In this document: positions 8,206 through 17,208 of the stretch, piece after piece | Layout of the letters: each line of letters starts with the position of its first letter | Numbering within the stretch: position 1 is the stretch's first letter | Origin: Vibrio mangrovi | GTDB taxonomy: Bacteria; Pseudomonadota; Gammaproteobacteria; Enterobacterales; Vibrionaceae | NCBI RefSeq assembly: GCF_024346955.1 | Contig: NZ_AP024883.1 | Coordinates: forward strand, 3,472,001 to 3,536,000 | DNA: 64,000 nt | Direction of reading: 5' to 3' | Notes under the pieces: model-generated | The model's database searches: none | Told to the model about the DNA's origin: nothing | What the model saw: the letters and a program-made list of their open reading frames with translations, nothing else | Made by a program: the position numbers and the translations under genes

Positions 8206-9459
8206 TTACTCCGGTAAAACACTTTCCAGGGCCCACAAACTACTGAGCGGCTCACGCTGGCGCACCAGATGAACCTGCTCACCATCGACCATCACTTCTG
8301 CGGCACGTGAGCGTGTATTGTAATTGGATGACATTGCAAACCCGTATGCACCAGCAGAACGAACCGCCAGAATATCACCTTCCTCAAGAACAAGCTCTCG
8401 CTCTTTACCGAGAAAATCGCCGGTTTCGCAGACTGGCCCAACCAAGTCATAAACTTGTGCAGCACCGCTTCGCGGAATGACCGGAACAATATTCTGCCAT
8501 GCCTGATACAACGCAGGCCGCATCAAGTCGTTCATCGCTGCATCTATGATTGCAAAATTCTTGTGTTCGGTATGTTTCAGAAATTCAACCTTCGTCAGTA
8601 ACACACCCGCATTTGCAGCAATCGCCCGTCCCGGTTCGAAAACCAGTTCCAGATCCTTATGGTTCTCCAAACGAGAGAGCAGTGCTTTTGCATATTCTGC
8701 CGGCTGTGGTGGTGTCTCTTCATGATAGACAACCCCTAAACCACCGCCGACATCCAGATGACGAATATGGATACCTTCAGCTTTCAGATTATCAATCAGA
8801 GCCAGCAAGCGGTCGGTTGCATCGATAAATGGTTCAATTTGTGTCAACTGCGAACCGATATGGCAATCAATACCATGAACCTCAAGATGTTCCAGTTCAT
8901 GAGCAAGACGATACACTTCAGGTGCGCGTTCAAAAGCAATACCAAACTTATTGTCACGCAACCCAGTCGAAATATATGGATGTGTTTTAGCATCAACATC
9001 CGGATTGATCCGCAAAGATACCGGAGCTTTAACTCCCAAAGACTGTGCGACACAATTCAATCGGTGTAACTCAGGTTCAGACTCGACATTGAAGCATTTA
9101 ATCTTCAGTTCAAGTGCACGTTTCATTTCAGCTTCAGTTTTACCGACACCGGAAAATACAATCTTCGCTGGATCACCTCCGGCAGCCAGAACTCGTTCCA
9201 GCTCACCGCCGGAAACAATATCAAAACCGGACCCCAAACGCGCTAATGCACTCAAAACGCCTAAGTTTGAATTTGCTTTCACTGCATAACAAACCAGATG
9301 AGGATGTTCCCCAACAGCCTGATCAAACGCATGCCAGTGACGTTCAAGCGTCGCCTTAGAATAAACATAAAGCGGTGTGCCATAGTCCTTTGCCAATTCT
9401 GCTAAACGGACTTTCTCAGCCCAAAGTTGGCCATCATCCTGGTAATTAAAGTAATCCAA
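8206..9459 (-). CDS. lysA: Diaminopimelate decarboxylase
   Basis: LysA is a PLP-dependent fold-III enzyme that decarboxylates meso-diaminopimelate to L-lysine. The 417-residue protein shows the PLP lysine in CYAVKANSN (about residue 60), the glycine-rich phosphate loop DVGGGLGV (about 237), HIGSQL, EPGRAIAANAG and the catalytic CETGDFLGKER (Cys about 350). It sits between lptM and dapF on the same strand, as in most Vibrio and Enterobacteria relatives. No lysine riboswitch is evident upstream; only the short lptM gene precedes it. Confidence 0.95.
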   Translation of the reverse strand: MDYFNYQDDGQLWAEKVRLAELAKDYGTPLYVYSKATLERHWHAFDQAVGEHPHLVCYAVKANSNLGVLSALARLGSGFDIVSGGELERVLAAGGDPAKIVFSGVGKTEAEMKRALELKIKCFNVESEPELHRLNCVAQSLGVKAPVSLRINPDVDAKTHPYISTGLRDNKFGIAFERAPEVYRLAHELEHLEVHGIDCHIGSQLTQIEPFIDATDRLLALIDNLKAEGIHIRHLDVGGGLGVVYHEETPPQPAEYAKALLSRLENHKDLELVFEPGRAIAANAGVLLTKVEFLKHTEHKNFAIIDAAMNDLMRPALYQAWQNIVPVIPRSGAAQVYDLVGPVCETGDFLGKERELVLEEGDILAVRSAGAYGFAMSSNYNTRSRAAEVMVDGEQVHLVRQREPLSSLWALESVLPE

Positions 9460-9491
9460 AATATTTTCCTACAATTATCAACAACTAAGGA

Positions 9492-9614
9492 TTAAGGTTG
9501 TGTCTGTTCTGTTTGCGGCGTGTCGTCCTGAGGCATATACAACGGACCTGTCTGTCCACAACCTGCCAACGCTAACACGCACAGCACCAAAAGTGCAGTA
9601 AACTTTTTATTCAT
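9492..9614 (-). CDS. lptM: Small lipoprotein LptM (YifL family)
   Basis: This 40-residue ORF reads MNKKFTALLVLCVLALAGCG followed by QTGPLYMPQ and an acidic/Gln-rich tail. The lipobox LAGC and the adjacent 'CGQxGPLY(L/M)P' motif are diagnostic of LptM/YifL, an outer-membrane lipoprotein that assists maturation of the LptD-LptE lipopolysaccharide translocon. It lies directly upstream of lysA with about 30 bases between. An in-frame ATG eight codons upstream exists, but the chosen start gives the proper charged n-region of a signal peptide. The gene is easily missed because of its size. Confidence 0.9.
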   Translation of the reverse strand: MNKKFTALLVLCVLALAGCGQTGPLYMPQDDTPQTEQTQP

Positions 9615-9690
9615 TTTGCATATATCGTGATTATTCATTCAATGATCCCTATAATCGCACCAGATTCAGGAAAAGCAATAGGATGTGAGG

Positions 9691-10005
9691 ATGAACGACA
9701 CTGAATTCCACCAACTTGTCGATCAAATGCTGGAACAAATCGAACAAATGATTGATGACTCGGGTGCAGATATCGACTATGAAACCACCGGTAATGTAAT
9801 GACGCTCGATTTTGAAGATCGCAGTCAAATCGTGATTAACCGTCAGGAACCGATGCATGAAATCTGGCTGGCTTCAAAATCAGGAGGATTCCATTTCCAA
9901 TATAATGAACAACAATGGATTTGTTCAAAAACTGGTCTGGAGCTGCTGACGTTAGTCAAACAGGAATGTGACAAACATGCCGGAGAATCGATAGACTGGG
10001 ATTGA
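9691..10005 (+). CDS. cyaY: Iron-sulfur cluster assembly regulator CyaY (frataxin)
   Basis: The 104-residue protein is bacterial frataxin: an acidic first helix (MNDTEFHQLVDQMLEQIEQM) and an acidic ridge (DDSGADIDYET). Then come VMTLDFEDRSQIVINRQEP and the sheet motif EIWLASKSGGFHF. CyaY binds iron and IscS and modulates Fe-S cluster assembly. A GTG two codons upstream (9685) is in frame, but the ATG at 9691 gives the conserved MND start and is spaced from a GTGAGG ribosome-binding sequence. It is divergent from lptM and convergent with cyaA, the usual Vibrio/E. coli context. Confidence 0.94.
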   Translation: MNDTEFHQLVDQMLEQIEQMIDDSGADIDYETTGNVMTLDFEDRSQIVINRQEPMHEIWLASKSGGFHFQYNEQQWICSKTGLELLTLVKQECDKHAGESIDWD

Positions 10006-10159
10006 TTCCATCCTTGTCAGCAACACCAATCGATATTAAAGGCTGAGCGTCCCGGCGGACAAATTATTATCCATACAAAACATTGCAGCTAGAAACTTAA
10101 ACGCCGGGGCTCTGTGACATGAACATCCCCGAGAGAGAAAGCATAAGAAAGGTGGTGAT

Positions 10160-12718
10160 TCAGGCGTTTACGGCTCTTGTCGGGCCGGTGCCGGAAGAAG
10201 TATCACTCCGGTAAGGGATAATATAGTTGCTGCCGTCATCGGCGTGAATAACCTGATAATACTGTGGCAAATTGAAATTAATCAGTTTCGATGCCACCTT
10301 CTTCTCATCCCGCATTGATGTGTAGAATCCGTTCAGGCTGGTAATCATTTCATCTTTACTACCGCTAAACTGATGATAAACCTCAACCCGGTTCGACTCA
10401 TCAAGCACATAGATATTAAAACCGGCATCGGTATCTTCAAAGAAAAACTGAATTAACCCTTCACTGGCAAAACCGTCAATCGCCTCGGGCAGGTGATAAT
10501 CCTGCTCCCGATCGATCATCATCAATGGGGAACCTTTGAGTTTATTCGTCGAGATACTGCGATAAAAATCGACCGAATTTTCCAGTCGCTGTACCGAAAC
10601 ACCCCGCCGCTCAAAGAACAGCCCATACATCTGGCGACCAACACGCAACGCTTTAAAACGACGGCGCTTTTCCTGCTCGACTTCGACCGGTTTCAGACGT
10701 AAATCAATACACTCAGCCAGCAATTGATAGATAGCATTGCGGATCAGACCGCGCAGGTTTTTACTATAACAAAAAACATCAACAGACTCCGGGGGCAAAG
10801 CATCCTGATGCATTTTGCACAGTACAGTTTTTAACGCATCGAGTATCGCGGTTTCCCCTTCAAAATGCAGGGTTCTGACTTCATGCCATGAATTGCGATA
10901 GACCAAGTCAATACTGCCGACCAGACAATGCTGCTCCGGACCGAAACTCAAAATATCAACGGATTTTAAATCAACCCGCAACGACTTTCCGGAAACCTCA
11001 TAAGTCGGATCCTGTTCGAAATTAATAAACATCGCCAACTGGCTGATTTCACACGGACTGGCCAATGCATGCATGGTCGGACGACGCTTATGCAGCGAAA
11101 ATGTATTTCTCAGATCACCGACCATCTGATAGAACTTATCAATATCCAGCTGCGCATCCTGAACGACCGCCTGTAATCGCGTCGATTCAGTGATCAGGCC
11201 ATTAAAAAATGCCCATGCCACCAGCTTACTCAGATATTCATGGTGCTCCAGATAGCGTTGTCCCATCATCCGGCGCGGAACCAACGGCTGCTTATACAAA
11301 TACCAGCCGGGAGGATTACTGCGGTTCTCCTGCACTTCAATAAAAGTCAGGTCCGGTTCGTGCAGGTCAGGAGAAATCTGTGGATTAAGCTGGGTTACTT
11401 TTCCCGGAAGAATTTCAAAAGCAGCATAAAGTTTACGGGAAAGAATTGAGATATCCTGAGGGCTGATTGATGAAGTAATATCGTTCCGGCGGGCAAACTG
11501 AATCAGATTACGATAGCTCTGCATTAAAGCATCCAGTAATCCGGTATGCATAAAGGCGACCTGCTCGACTTTCCAGTTACGCCGGTTATCCAGTTCAGCA
11601 ATCACACTCTCAGACCAATCCCATGACTGAGTCAGTTCTTCTAACGCCATACGTCGCCACGGAACAGAACCAGCTCCAGGTTCGCGGGATAGCTTTTCAT
11701 GCGTTTTCAGATAAAAACAGCGCCGCACCAGATCCAGCCGCGACTGGTCATTGATCCGCTCTAAATAACGGGTCACTTTTTCCAGCATCAGATAATAAGC
11801 ATCCATCCCATAAAGATCCGGCTCATGGGTGAAAAAACGTCGCTTCGTATCGATACTTAATAACTGAGTATGAGGATATTCCCAGGAATAGGCCTCAAGC
11901 AGGATAGCTTTCAGAACAGATTTATAAGGAGAATCAATACTCTTATATAGCTGCCACAGACTGGCACCAAAATACTCTTCTGCCGGAATATGATTCAACC
12001 GACCAAAATCAAACCACTCAACACATTTGATATAAGATTTGCTACACAGATGGCTGACATACTCGTCATAGCACTCTTCCATCTCCGGTGGAATAATTTG
12101 CCACAGGAGCCGTTTTCCGGCCATGCGTACCGCCGAGCGGTAGAATTCATCAAGTAACAGCAAGTGTTGTGAAGATCCACAGTTTTCACCGGTCATTTCA
12201 TCCGATTGCTTACACCGGAAACGTTGCTCATCCATGATGAAAAAGTTGGCTTCGACCCCCTGAGTTTTCGCCCAGTCAGTGATCAGCAGGCACTTATTAG
12301 CCAGTTTTTCCCGGCGGCCTGCACTCATCAGCGAAGACACGCAAACCCAGATATCCAAATCGCTGGATGTACTCTGACCAATCGAAGAGGTACTTCCCAT
12401 GGTGTACAGCCCCTGAATTTCAGGTTCGCTGGATATCGGTAACGACTGTCCCAGAGTCAGCTCAGTATCATGAATAAACTGCTGCTGCATTTCATCCGCC
12501 TGAAATCCCCAGACGCCGGAAGGAACATCTTGATCGTAATAGCCGGGAATCACTGGATGGTTGAACTGAAAAAATGCGGGGATCAAGTGAAAAACACGTC
12601 GACTTTGTAAATCCATTAATGCCAGCGCACGCTCTGTACGTTGCCGGTTCAGATTATCTAATCTTTTGATTAAAGTCTCAGTGTAAGTCTGCAAGGGTAA
12701 TATCCTTGGTTGAATCAA
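10160..12718 (-). CDS. cyaA: Class I adenylate cyclase
   Basis: The 852-residue protein is a class I (enterobacterial-type) adenylate cyclase that makes cAMP, the co-activator of CRP. The N-terminal catalytic half carries the nucleotidyltransferase signature GSTSSIGQSTSSDLDIWVC (about residues 108-126). The C-terminal half is the regulatory region that in E. coli responds to the glucose phosphotransferase protein EIIA-Glc. The length equals the E. coli enzyme (848) within a few residues. It is divergent from hemC across a 383-bp region that contains a CRP-like site close to the cyaA start. It converges with cyaY. Confidence 0.95.
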   Translation of the reverse strand: MIQPRILPLQTYTETLIKRLDNLNRQRTERALALMDLQSRRVFHLIPAFFQFNHPVIPGYYDQDVPSGVWGFQADEMQQQFIHDTELTLGQSLPISSEPEIQGLYTMGSTSSIGQSTSSDLDIWVCVSSLMSAGRREKLANKCLLITDWAKTQGVEANFFIMDEQRFRCKQSDEMTGENCGSSQHLLLLDEFYRSAVRMAGKRLLWQIIPPEMEECYDEYVSHLCSKSYIKCVEWFDFGRLNHIPAEEYFGASLWQLYKSIDSPYKSVLKAILLEAYSWEYPHTQLLSIDTKRRFFTHEPDLYGMDAYYLMLEKVTRYLERINDQSRLDLVRRCFYLKTHEKLSREPGAGSVPWRRMALEELTQSWDWSESVIAELDNRRNWKVEQVAFMHTGLLDALMQSYRNLIQFARRNDITSSISPQDISILSRKLYAAFEILPGKVTQLNPQISPDLHEPDLTFIEVQENRSNPPGWYLYKQPLVPRRMMGQRYLEHHEYLSKLVAWAFFNGLITESTRLQAVVQDAQLDIDKFYQMVGDLRNTFSLHKRRPTMHALASPCEISQLAMFINFEQDPTYEVSGKSLRVDLKSVDILSFGPEQHCLVGSIDLVYRNSWHEVRTLHFEGETAILDALKTVLCKMHQDALPPESVDVFCYSKNLRGLIRNAIYQLLAECIDLRLKPVEVEQEKRRRFKALRVGRQMYGLFFERRGVSVQRLENSVDFYRSISTNKLKGSPLMMIDREQDYHLPEAIDGFASEGLIQFFFEDTDAGFNIYVLDESNRVEVYHQFSGSKDEMITSLNGFYTSMRDEKKVASKLINFNLPQYYQVIHADDGSNYIIPYRSDTSSGTGPTRAVNA

Positions 12719-12762
12719 AACTCAACGATCTGTTTGCTCTTTATGCAAATCTGCCGTTAAAA

Positions 12763-12778
12763 CGTGATCAATTTAACA
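12763..12778. promoter_or_regulatory. Probable CRP-cAMP binding site upstream of cyaA
   Basis: The sequence CGTGA-N6-TAACA matches 8 of 10 core positions of TGTGA-N6-TCACA and is flanked by A-runs on the left and CTTT on the right, as in strong sites. It lies about 45 bp upstream of the cyaA start codon. In E. coli CRP-cAMP represses cyaA from a comparable position, so negative feedback is the natural reading. No binding evidence is available. The rest of the 12719-13101 intergenic region presumably also holds the hemC promoter, for which I could not choose a convincing -10/-35 pair. Confidence 0.5.
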
Positions 12779-13101
12779 CTTTATGTATCAATGGTAAAGC
12801 AAACTCTCCCGGCATTCCCTTATGGAAAACGCGGAGAATTTGAGAACTGTTTTCATTGACACACATCTCACTCATGCTGTCTGATAATCATAGCTCAAAC
12901 TATAAACAAGAGCTACATCACAGAATTTAAATTAGACTATGGTCGTATATCTCAAAATTTACAAGTTTTCTTGTTTACTTTTTCATTAGAGAAACGACAA
13001 ACCGCAAATGCTATCTTTTCAAACGGTTGGGTGAACTTGGGGATCGAAAAGAACAGTGATAGGATATTGCTTATTATCCTTCCCAGATCAACTGACTATA
13101 T

Positions 13102-14040
13102 ATGACTGATTCATCGCCTATCCGTATTGCTACCCGTAAAAGTCCACTAGCCCTCTGGCAGGCAAACTATGTCAAGGATGCGCTTCAGGCCGCCCATCCG
13201 GGATTAATGGTCGAACTTGTCACGATGGTGACCAAAGGAGATGTGATTCTGGATACACCGCTGGCAAAAGTGGGTGGCAAAGGGTTATTTGTCAAAGAAC
13301 TCGAAGTCGCAATGCTCGAAGGACGAGCGGATCTTGCGGTCCATTCAATGAAAGATGTCCCGGTTGAATTTCCGGAAGGACTGGGGCTGGTCACAATCTG
13401 CGAACGCGCCGATCCCCGCGATGCATTTGTCTCTAACAATTATCCGGGGTTCGATGAACTCCCTGAAGGTGCGGTCGTCGGCACCTGTAGCCTGCGGCGT
13501 CAGTGTCAGATCAAAGCGGCCCGCCCGGATATTATTATCAAAGAGCTTCGGGGGAACGTCGGAACACGGCTCGCCAAACTAGATGCCGGAGAATATGATG
13601 CCATTATTCTTGCTGCCGCAGGCCTGAAACGCCTGAATCTCGAAGACAGAATCCGGAATTATCTCGAACCTGAACAATCTCTGCCGGCTGTCGGCCAGGG
13701 AGCTGTAGGTATTGAGTGCCGTCTGAATGATGAACGATTGATTGAGTTACTGAAACCACTCAATCATCCGGAAACGGCTGACAGAGTTCGCTGTGAGCGT
13801 GCGATGAACACTACTCTCCAAGGCGGTTGTCAGGTACCGATCGGTAGCTACGCGCTTCTGGAAGGTGATGAACTGTGGCTACGAGCGCTGGTCGGTGAGC
13901 CTGACGGCAGTCAGATTGTCCGGGGAGAAATTAAGGGACACCGGCAGGATGCAGAACAACTGGGTGAAACACTCGCACAGCAGCTCTTACAGCAAGGCGC
14001 TCAAGAGATTCTCTCCGCCCTTTACCATGAGCACGACTGA
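13102..14040 (+). CDS. hemC: Hydroxymethylbilane synthase (porphobilinogen deaminase)
   Basis: HemC condenses four porphobilinogen units into hydroxymethylbilane. The 312-residue protein begins with the conserved RIATRKSPLALWQA and contains KGLFVKELE and DLAVHSMKDVP. It also has GTCSLRRQCQ (Arg pair binding the chain), ELRGNVGTRL and the dipyrromethane cofactor cysteine in LQGGCQVPIG (about residue 242). It is the first gene of the hemC-hemD-hemX-hemY operon, with hemD starting two bases after the stop. Upstream is the divergent cyaA promoter region, the same pairing as in Enterobacteria. Confidence 0.96.
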   Translation: MTDSSPIRIATRKSPLALWQANYVKDALQAAHPGLMVELVTMVTKGDVILDTPLAKVGGKGLFVKELEVAMLEGRADLAVHSMKDVPVEFPEGLGLVTICERADPRDAFVSNNYPGFDELPEGAVVGTCSLRRQCQIKAARPDIIIKELRGNVGTRLAKLDAGEYDAIILAAAGLKRLNLEDRIRNYLEPEQSLPAVGQGAVGIECRLNDERLIELLKPLNHPETADRVRCERAMNTTLQGGCQVPIGSYALLEGDELWLRALVGEPDGSQIVRGEIKGHRQDAEQLGETLAQQLLQQGAQEILSALYHEHD

Positions 14041-14042
14041 CC

Positions 14043-14795
14043 ATGTCCGTACTGGTGACCCGTCCCGGAAAACCGGGGAAAGCTCTCTGTCGTCAGTTGG
14101 AAAATGTGGGTATTCAAGCAATACACCACCCTTTAATCCGTTTTCATCCGGGAATGGAACTACATCAGCTTCCAACCCGGCTCCAGCAATGTGATTTGGT
14201 TATTGCGGTGAGTCAGCAGGCGGTTCACTATAGCCAGGAATATCTTCATCAACACGCACTGCAGTGGCCTTCTGATATCCGATACCTTGCCATCGGTCAA
14301 AAAACCGCACAGCTTCTAAGCAATTTTACGCAACAGGCGGTAAACTACCCGCCAGTGAGTGACAGTGAAAACTTTCTTTCACTGCCTGAGCTTCACTCCC
14401 CGGCCGGTCTGCGGATTGAGATCCTGAGAGGAAACGGTGGCAGGGAGCTGATTGCTCAACAATTAAAGTCTCTGGGAGCGTTGGTGAACTATTGCGAAGT
14501 TTATCAGCGGGAGATGCTCCCTTTTGATGGTCGGATCGCTGTTTCCGACTGGCAAAAGGCAGCCATTGATTGCATCATCATGACAAGTGAGCAACAACTC
14601 CGGTTTTTCTTAACACAGATCTCAGAACACGATTCTCAGTGGTTATTGAATCAAACACTTTTTGTACCCAGTGAACGGATTGCACATTATGCCCGTTCGC
14701 AGGGAATTAAGAATATCATTGCTGTAGGTAGTGCCAGCAATTCAGACTTAATGGCCGCACTTCTGGCCGAGAAGAATGACAGGAATCATCAATGA
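14043..14795 (+). CDS. hemD: Uroporphyrinogen-III synthase
   Basis: HemD cyclises hydroxymethylbilane to uroporphyrinogen III with inversion of ring D. The family is poorly conserved, but the 250-residue length and position between hemC and hemX are diagnostic. So are the N-terminal VLVTRPGKPGKALCRQL and the central EILRGNGGRELIAQQL followed by YCEVYQRE. The late segment MTSEQQLRFF corresponds to the usual 'TS..(A/S)' helix start. The start lies two bases after the hemC stop and the stop overlaps the hemX start by four bases, so the genes are translationally coupled. Confidence 0.92.
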   Translation: MSVLVTRPGKPGKALCRQLENVGIQAIHHPLIRFHPGMELHQLPTRLQQCDLVIAVSQQAVHYSQEYLHQHALQWPSDIRYLAIGQKTAQLLSNFTQQAVNYPPVSDSENFLSLPELHSPAGLRIEILRGNGGRELIAQQLKSLGALVNYCEVYQREMLPFDGRIAVSDWQKAAIDCIIMTSEQQLRFFLTQISEHDSQWLLNQTLFVPSERIAHYARSQGIKNIIAVGSASNSDLMAALLAEKNDRNHQ

Positions 14796-15952
14796 CTGAT
14801 AAACAAAACTCCGTCACCCCGACATCAGAAGAAAAGCAAAAACCGACCTCATCTTCTTCCGAATCATCAACTGCAGCGTCCAAAACGGAAGTGAAGAGCT
14901 CTTCAGTAAAATCAGAGAAAAAAACACCGGCTTCAGGAGCAAGACTAAGCAAGATTGCGATTGTTCTGACCCTGCTGATTGGCGGTGGCGTAACGGTTTA
15001 TGTCCAGCAGACGATGCAAGCCTATCAGGAACAGATCAGCCAGCTCCGGCAACAACTGAAACAGTCTGTTGGTCAGGTTGAGACTCGTGTTTCTCAGCTG
15101 AGTCAGGAAACGGATGAAAAAACAGCAACAGTCATCAATCAGGTGGATACAAATCTGAATCAGCAGCAGAACAGTATTGAAAGTCTGCAACGGGCTTTGG
15201 CTGATATCAAAGGCCGCCGTCCCAATGACTGGCTGCTGGCCGAATCCGATTATCTGGTCAAACTGGCCGGACGCAAACTGTTCCTCGAACATGATGTACT
15301 CACAGCGACACACTTGATGGAGAGTGCAGATGAACGAATCGCAGCTCTGAACGATCCGAGTCTGGTGCCATTACGTCAGGCGATGGCCAATGATATGACC
15401 GCGCTCAAATCCCTGCCATTGATCGATAAAGATGGTCTGGTTCTGCGCCTGACTAGTCTGGAACAACTCATTGATAAACTCCCACTGGCCAATGCAATTC
15501 TGCCGGATGCTCCCGAAGAGAAAAAACCGGAAGTCAGCGAAGATATCAGTCACTGGCAGGACAACCTGTTAACATCTCTGAAAGATTTTTCCGAACAGTT
15601 CATCACTTTCAGGACCAGAGACGGTAATGTTATTCCTCTCCTCTCTCCGGAACAGGATTTCTACCTGAGAGAAAACCTCAAGGCCAAGATAGAAACGGCT
15701 ATCAGAGCAGTCTATGACGAGCAACAGGAAATTTATACAACGGCACTGTCAACCGCCAGTCAATGGTCGGCAGCATTCCTTAATCCTGACAACAATGATG
15801 TGAAACAGTTTAATCAGGCAACTCAGACACTGAGCCAGAACGAAATCACCATTAACTATCCGGTAAAACTGGAATCACAACATCTGCTGACCGATATCAT
15901 TCATGAACGTCTGCGTAAAGAAGTCTCCGGTTTGATGAAGGAGGGAGAATAA
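14792..15952 (+). CDS. hemX: HemX, membrane-anchored protein of the hemCDXY operon
   Basis: The 386-residue protein has a low-complexity Ser/Thr/Lys-rich cytoplasmic N-terminus (about 1-50). A single transmembrane helix (IAIVLTLLIGGGVTVYV, about 53-69) and a long coiled-coil segment (YQEQISQLRQQLKQ and onward, to about 130) follow, then a helical periplasmic domain beginning DWLLAESDYLVKLAGRKL. This matches the HemX family. HemX was once proposed to be a uroporphyrinogen methyltransferase, but it lacks a SAM-binding fold and its true role is unclear. It overlaps hemD by 4 bp and hemY by 1 bp. Confidence 0.9.
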   Translation: MTDKQNSVTPTSEEKQKPTSSSSESSTAASKTEVKSSSVKSEKKTPASGARLSKIAIVLTLLIGGGVTVYVQQTMQAYQEQISQLRQQLKQSVGQVETRVSQLSQETDEKTATVINQVDTNLNQQQNSIESLQRALADIKGRRPNDWLLAESDYLVKLAGRKLFLEHDVLTATHLMESADERIAALNDPSLVPLRQAMANDMTALKSLPLIDKDGLVLRLTSLEQLIDKLPLANAILPDAPEEKKPEVSEDISHWQDNLLTSLKDFSEQFITFRTRDGNVIPLLSPEQDFYLRENLKAKIETAIRAVYDEQQEIYTTALSTASQWSAAFLNPDNNDVKQFNQATQTLSQNEITINYPVKLESQHLLTDIIHERLRKEVSGLMKEGE

Positions 15953-17136
15953 TGATTCGAGCCATTTTTCTGTTCGCAGTACTCGGTATCGGATTATATG
16001 TGGGGACACAATACTCCGGTCAGCAGGGATACGTTCTGATCTCAATTGCCAGTAAAACGATAGAGATGAGTGTCACGACCCTGATCCTTCTGGTCATTGC
16101 TTTACTGGCAATCCTTTTTGGTATCGAGTTTCTGATTAAAAAAGCACTGCGTATCAGCAGCAGTACCTGGCATTGGTTTGGTTCACGCAAACTAAAACAA
16201 TCCCGTCGGAATACCAATGAAGGAATTGTGAAACTCATCGAAGGTGACTGGAAGCAGGCAGAGAAAAAAGTCACCCGGCTGGCAAAAAATCATGATATGC
16301 CGTTACTCTGCTACCTAATCGCTTCCGAAGCTGCACTGGAACAAGGCAATAAAGAGAAACGGGATCAATATCTGGCACTCGCAGCCAGACAGGATAATGC
16401 GACACTGGCAGTCGAGCTGACCAAGGCAAGACAGTATACCAAAGAGCAGCGTTTCGAAGATGCACTGAATGTACTCAATGAACTTTCGATCCAACACCCG
16501 GATAATCCCGTAGTTGTCAGCCTGCTAAAAAACACATATCACCATCTTCACCAATGGGAGCCTCTGCTTGGGTTGCTACCACAGCTCAGAAAACAGAAGT
16601 TGGCAGAAGAAGAGGAAATTACCCAACTGGAAGTTGAATCCCGTAGTCATCTGCTGGCACAGGCTGCTGCTATCCGGGGCAAAGAAACATTAACGGAATA
16701 CTGGAAAGATCTGCCGAAACGGCTGAAAAGTATTCCTGAAATGCTGACATGCTATGTTCAGCTCCTCCTGAAATATCAAGGGGATCAGGAAGCATTCGCA
16801 CTCCTGAAAGATCAAATCAAGAAGCACCCGAATCTAGCCAATTATACCCTCCTGCCAGAACTCAGGCTCGAGAGCTACCAGCCGGTCATGAAGCTATTGC
16901 ATGACGTCATTCGCAGAGATGAGCAGAATGCTGAAGCTCACAGTGCTCTGGGGCACATCTATGCTCAGGATGGAAAACTACCGTTAGCCCAAGGGCATCT
17001 GGAAAAAGCACTGCAAATCAGAAACAGCATCTCTGATTATCAGCAACTTGCCCAGATTCTGGAACAGCAAAATATGTCTCAGGCGGCCCATGATGTCAGC
17101 AAGAAAGCGCTCTCACTTATTGAGCCGTCTTCCTAG
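15952..17136 (+). CDS. hemY: HemY, inner-membrane TPR protein of the heme operon
   Basis: The 394-residue protein has two N-terminal hydrophobic helices (IRAIFLFAVLGIGLYVG and TTLILLVIALLAILFGIEFL) with a short loop between. A soluble helical domain with tetratricopeptide-type repeats follows, for example AHSALGHIYAQDGKLPLAQGHLEKAL near residue 325. This is the enterobacterial HemY_N/TPR architecture, not the protoporphyrinogen oxidase also called HemY in Gram-positives. The function is thought to be connected with late heme synthesis in the inner membrane. It is the last gene of the operon and is followed by a strong terminator. Confidence 0.92.
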   Translation: MIRAIFLFAVLGIGLYVGTQYSGQQGYVLISIASKTIEMSVTTLILLVIALLAILFGIEFLIKKALRISSSTWHWFGSRKLKQSRRNTNEGIVKLIEGDWKQAEKKVTRLAKNHDMPLLCYLIASEAALEQGNKEKRDQYLALAARQDNATLAVELTKARQYTKEQRFEDALNVLNELSIQHPDNPVVVSLLKNTYHHLHQWEPLLGLLPQLRKQKLAEEEEITQLEVESRSHLLAQAAAIRGKETLTEYWKDLPKRLKSIPEMLTCYVQLLLKYQGDQEAFALLKDQIKKHPNLANYTLLPELRLESYQPVMKLLHDVIRRDEQNAEAHSALGHIYAQDGKLPLAQGHLEKALQIRNSISDYQQLAQILEQQNMSQAAHDVSKKALSLIEPSS

Positions 17137-17162
17137 CTTCTTGCCTCTCGGCAATGGACAAG

Positions 17163-17189
17163 AAAAAAGCCAGCAATGCTGGCTTTTTT
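17163..17189. terminator. Bidirectional terminator between hemY and hemN
   Basis: A 12-bp perfect stem (AAAAAAGCCAGC / GCTGGCTTTTTT) with a three-base loop has an A-tract on one arm and a T-tract on the other. It can end both the hem operon and the convergent hemN transcript. Confidence 0.9.
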
Positions 17190-17208
17190 ATCCAATAGGA
17201 GCTTCCGC

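Noticed and set aside
8198..8236. Longer N-terminus for dapF
   Set aside because: The extra 13 residues are not conserved and overlap the lysA coding end. The ATG at 8197 gives the canonical start.
12856..12873. CRP-like sequence TGACA-N6-TCACT in the cyaA-hemC gap
   Set aside because: Only seven of ten core bases match and the flanks are unhelpful. The site at 12763-12778 is clearly better, so I did not list this one as a feature.
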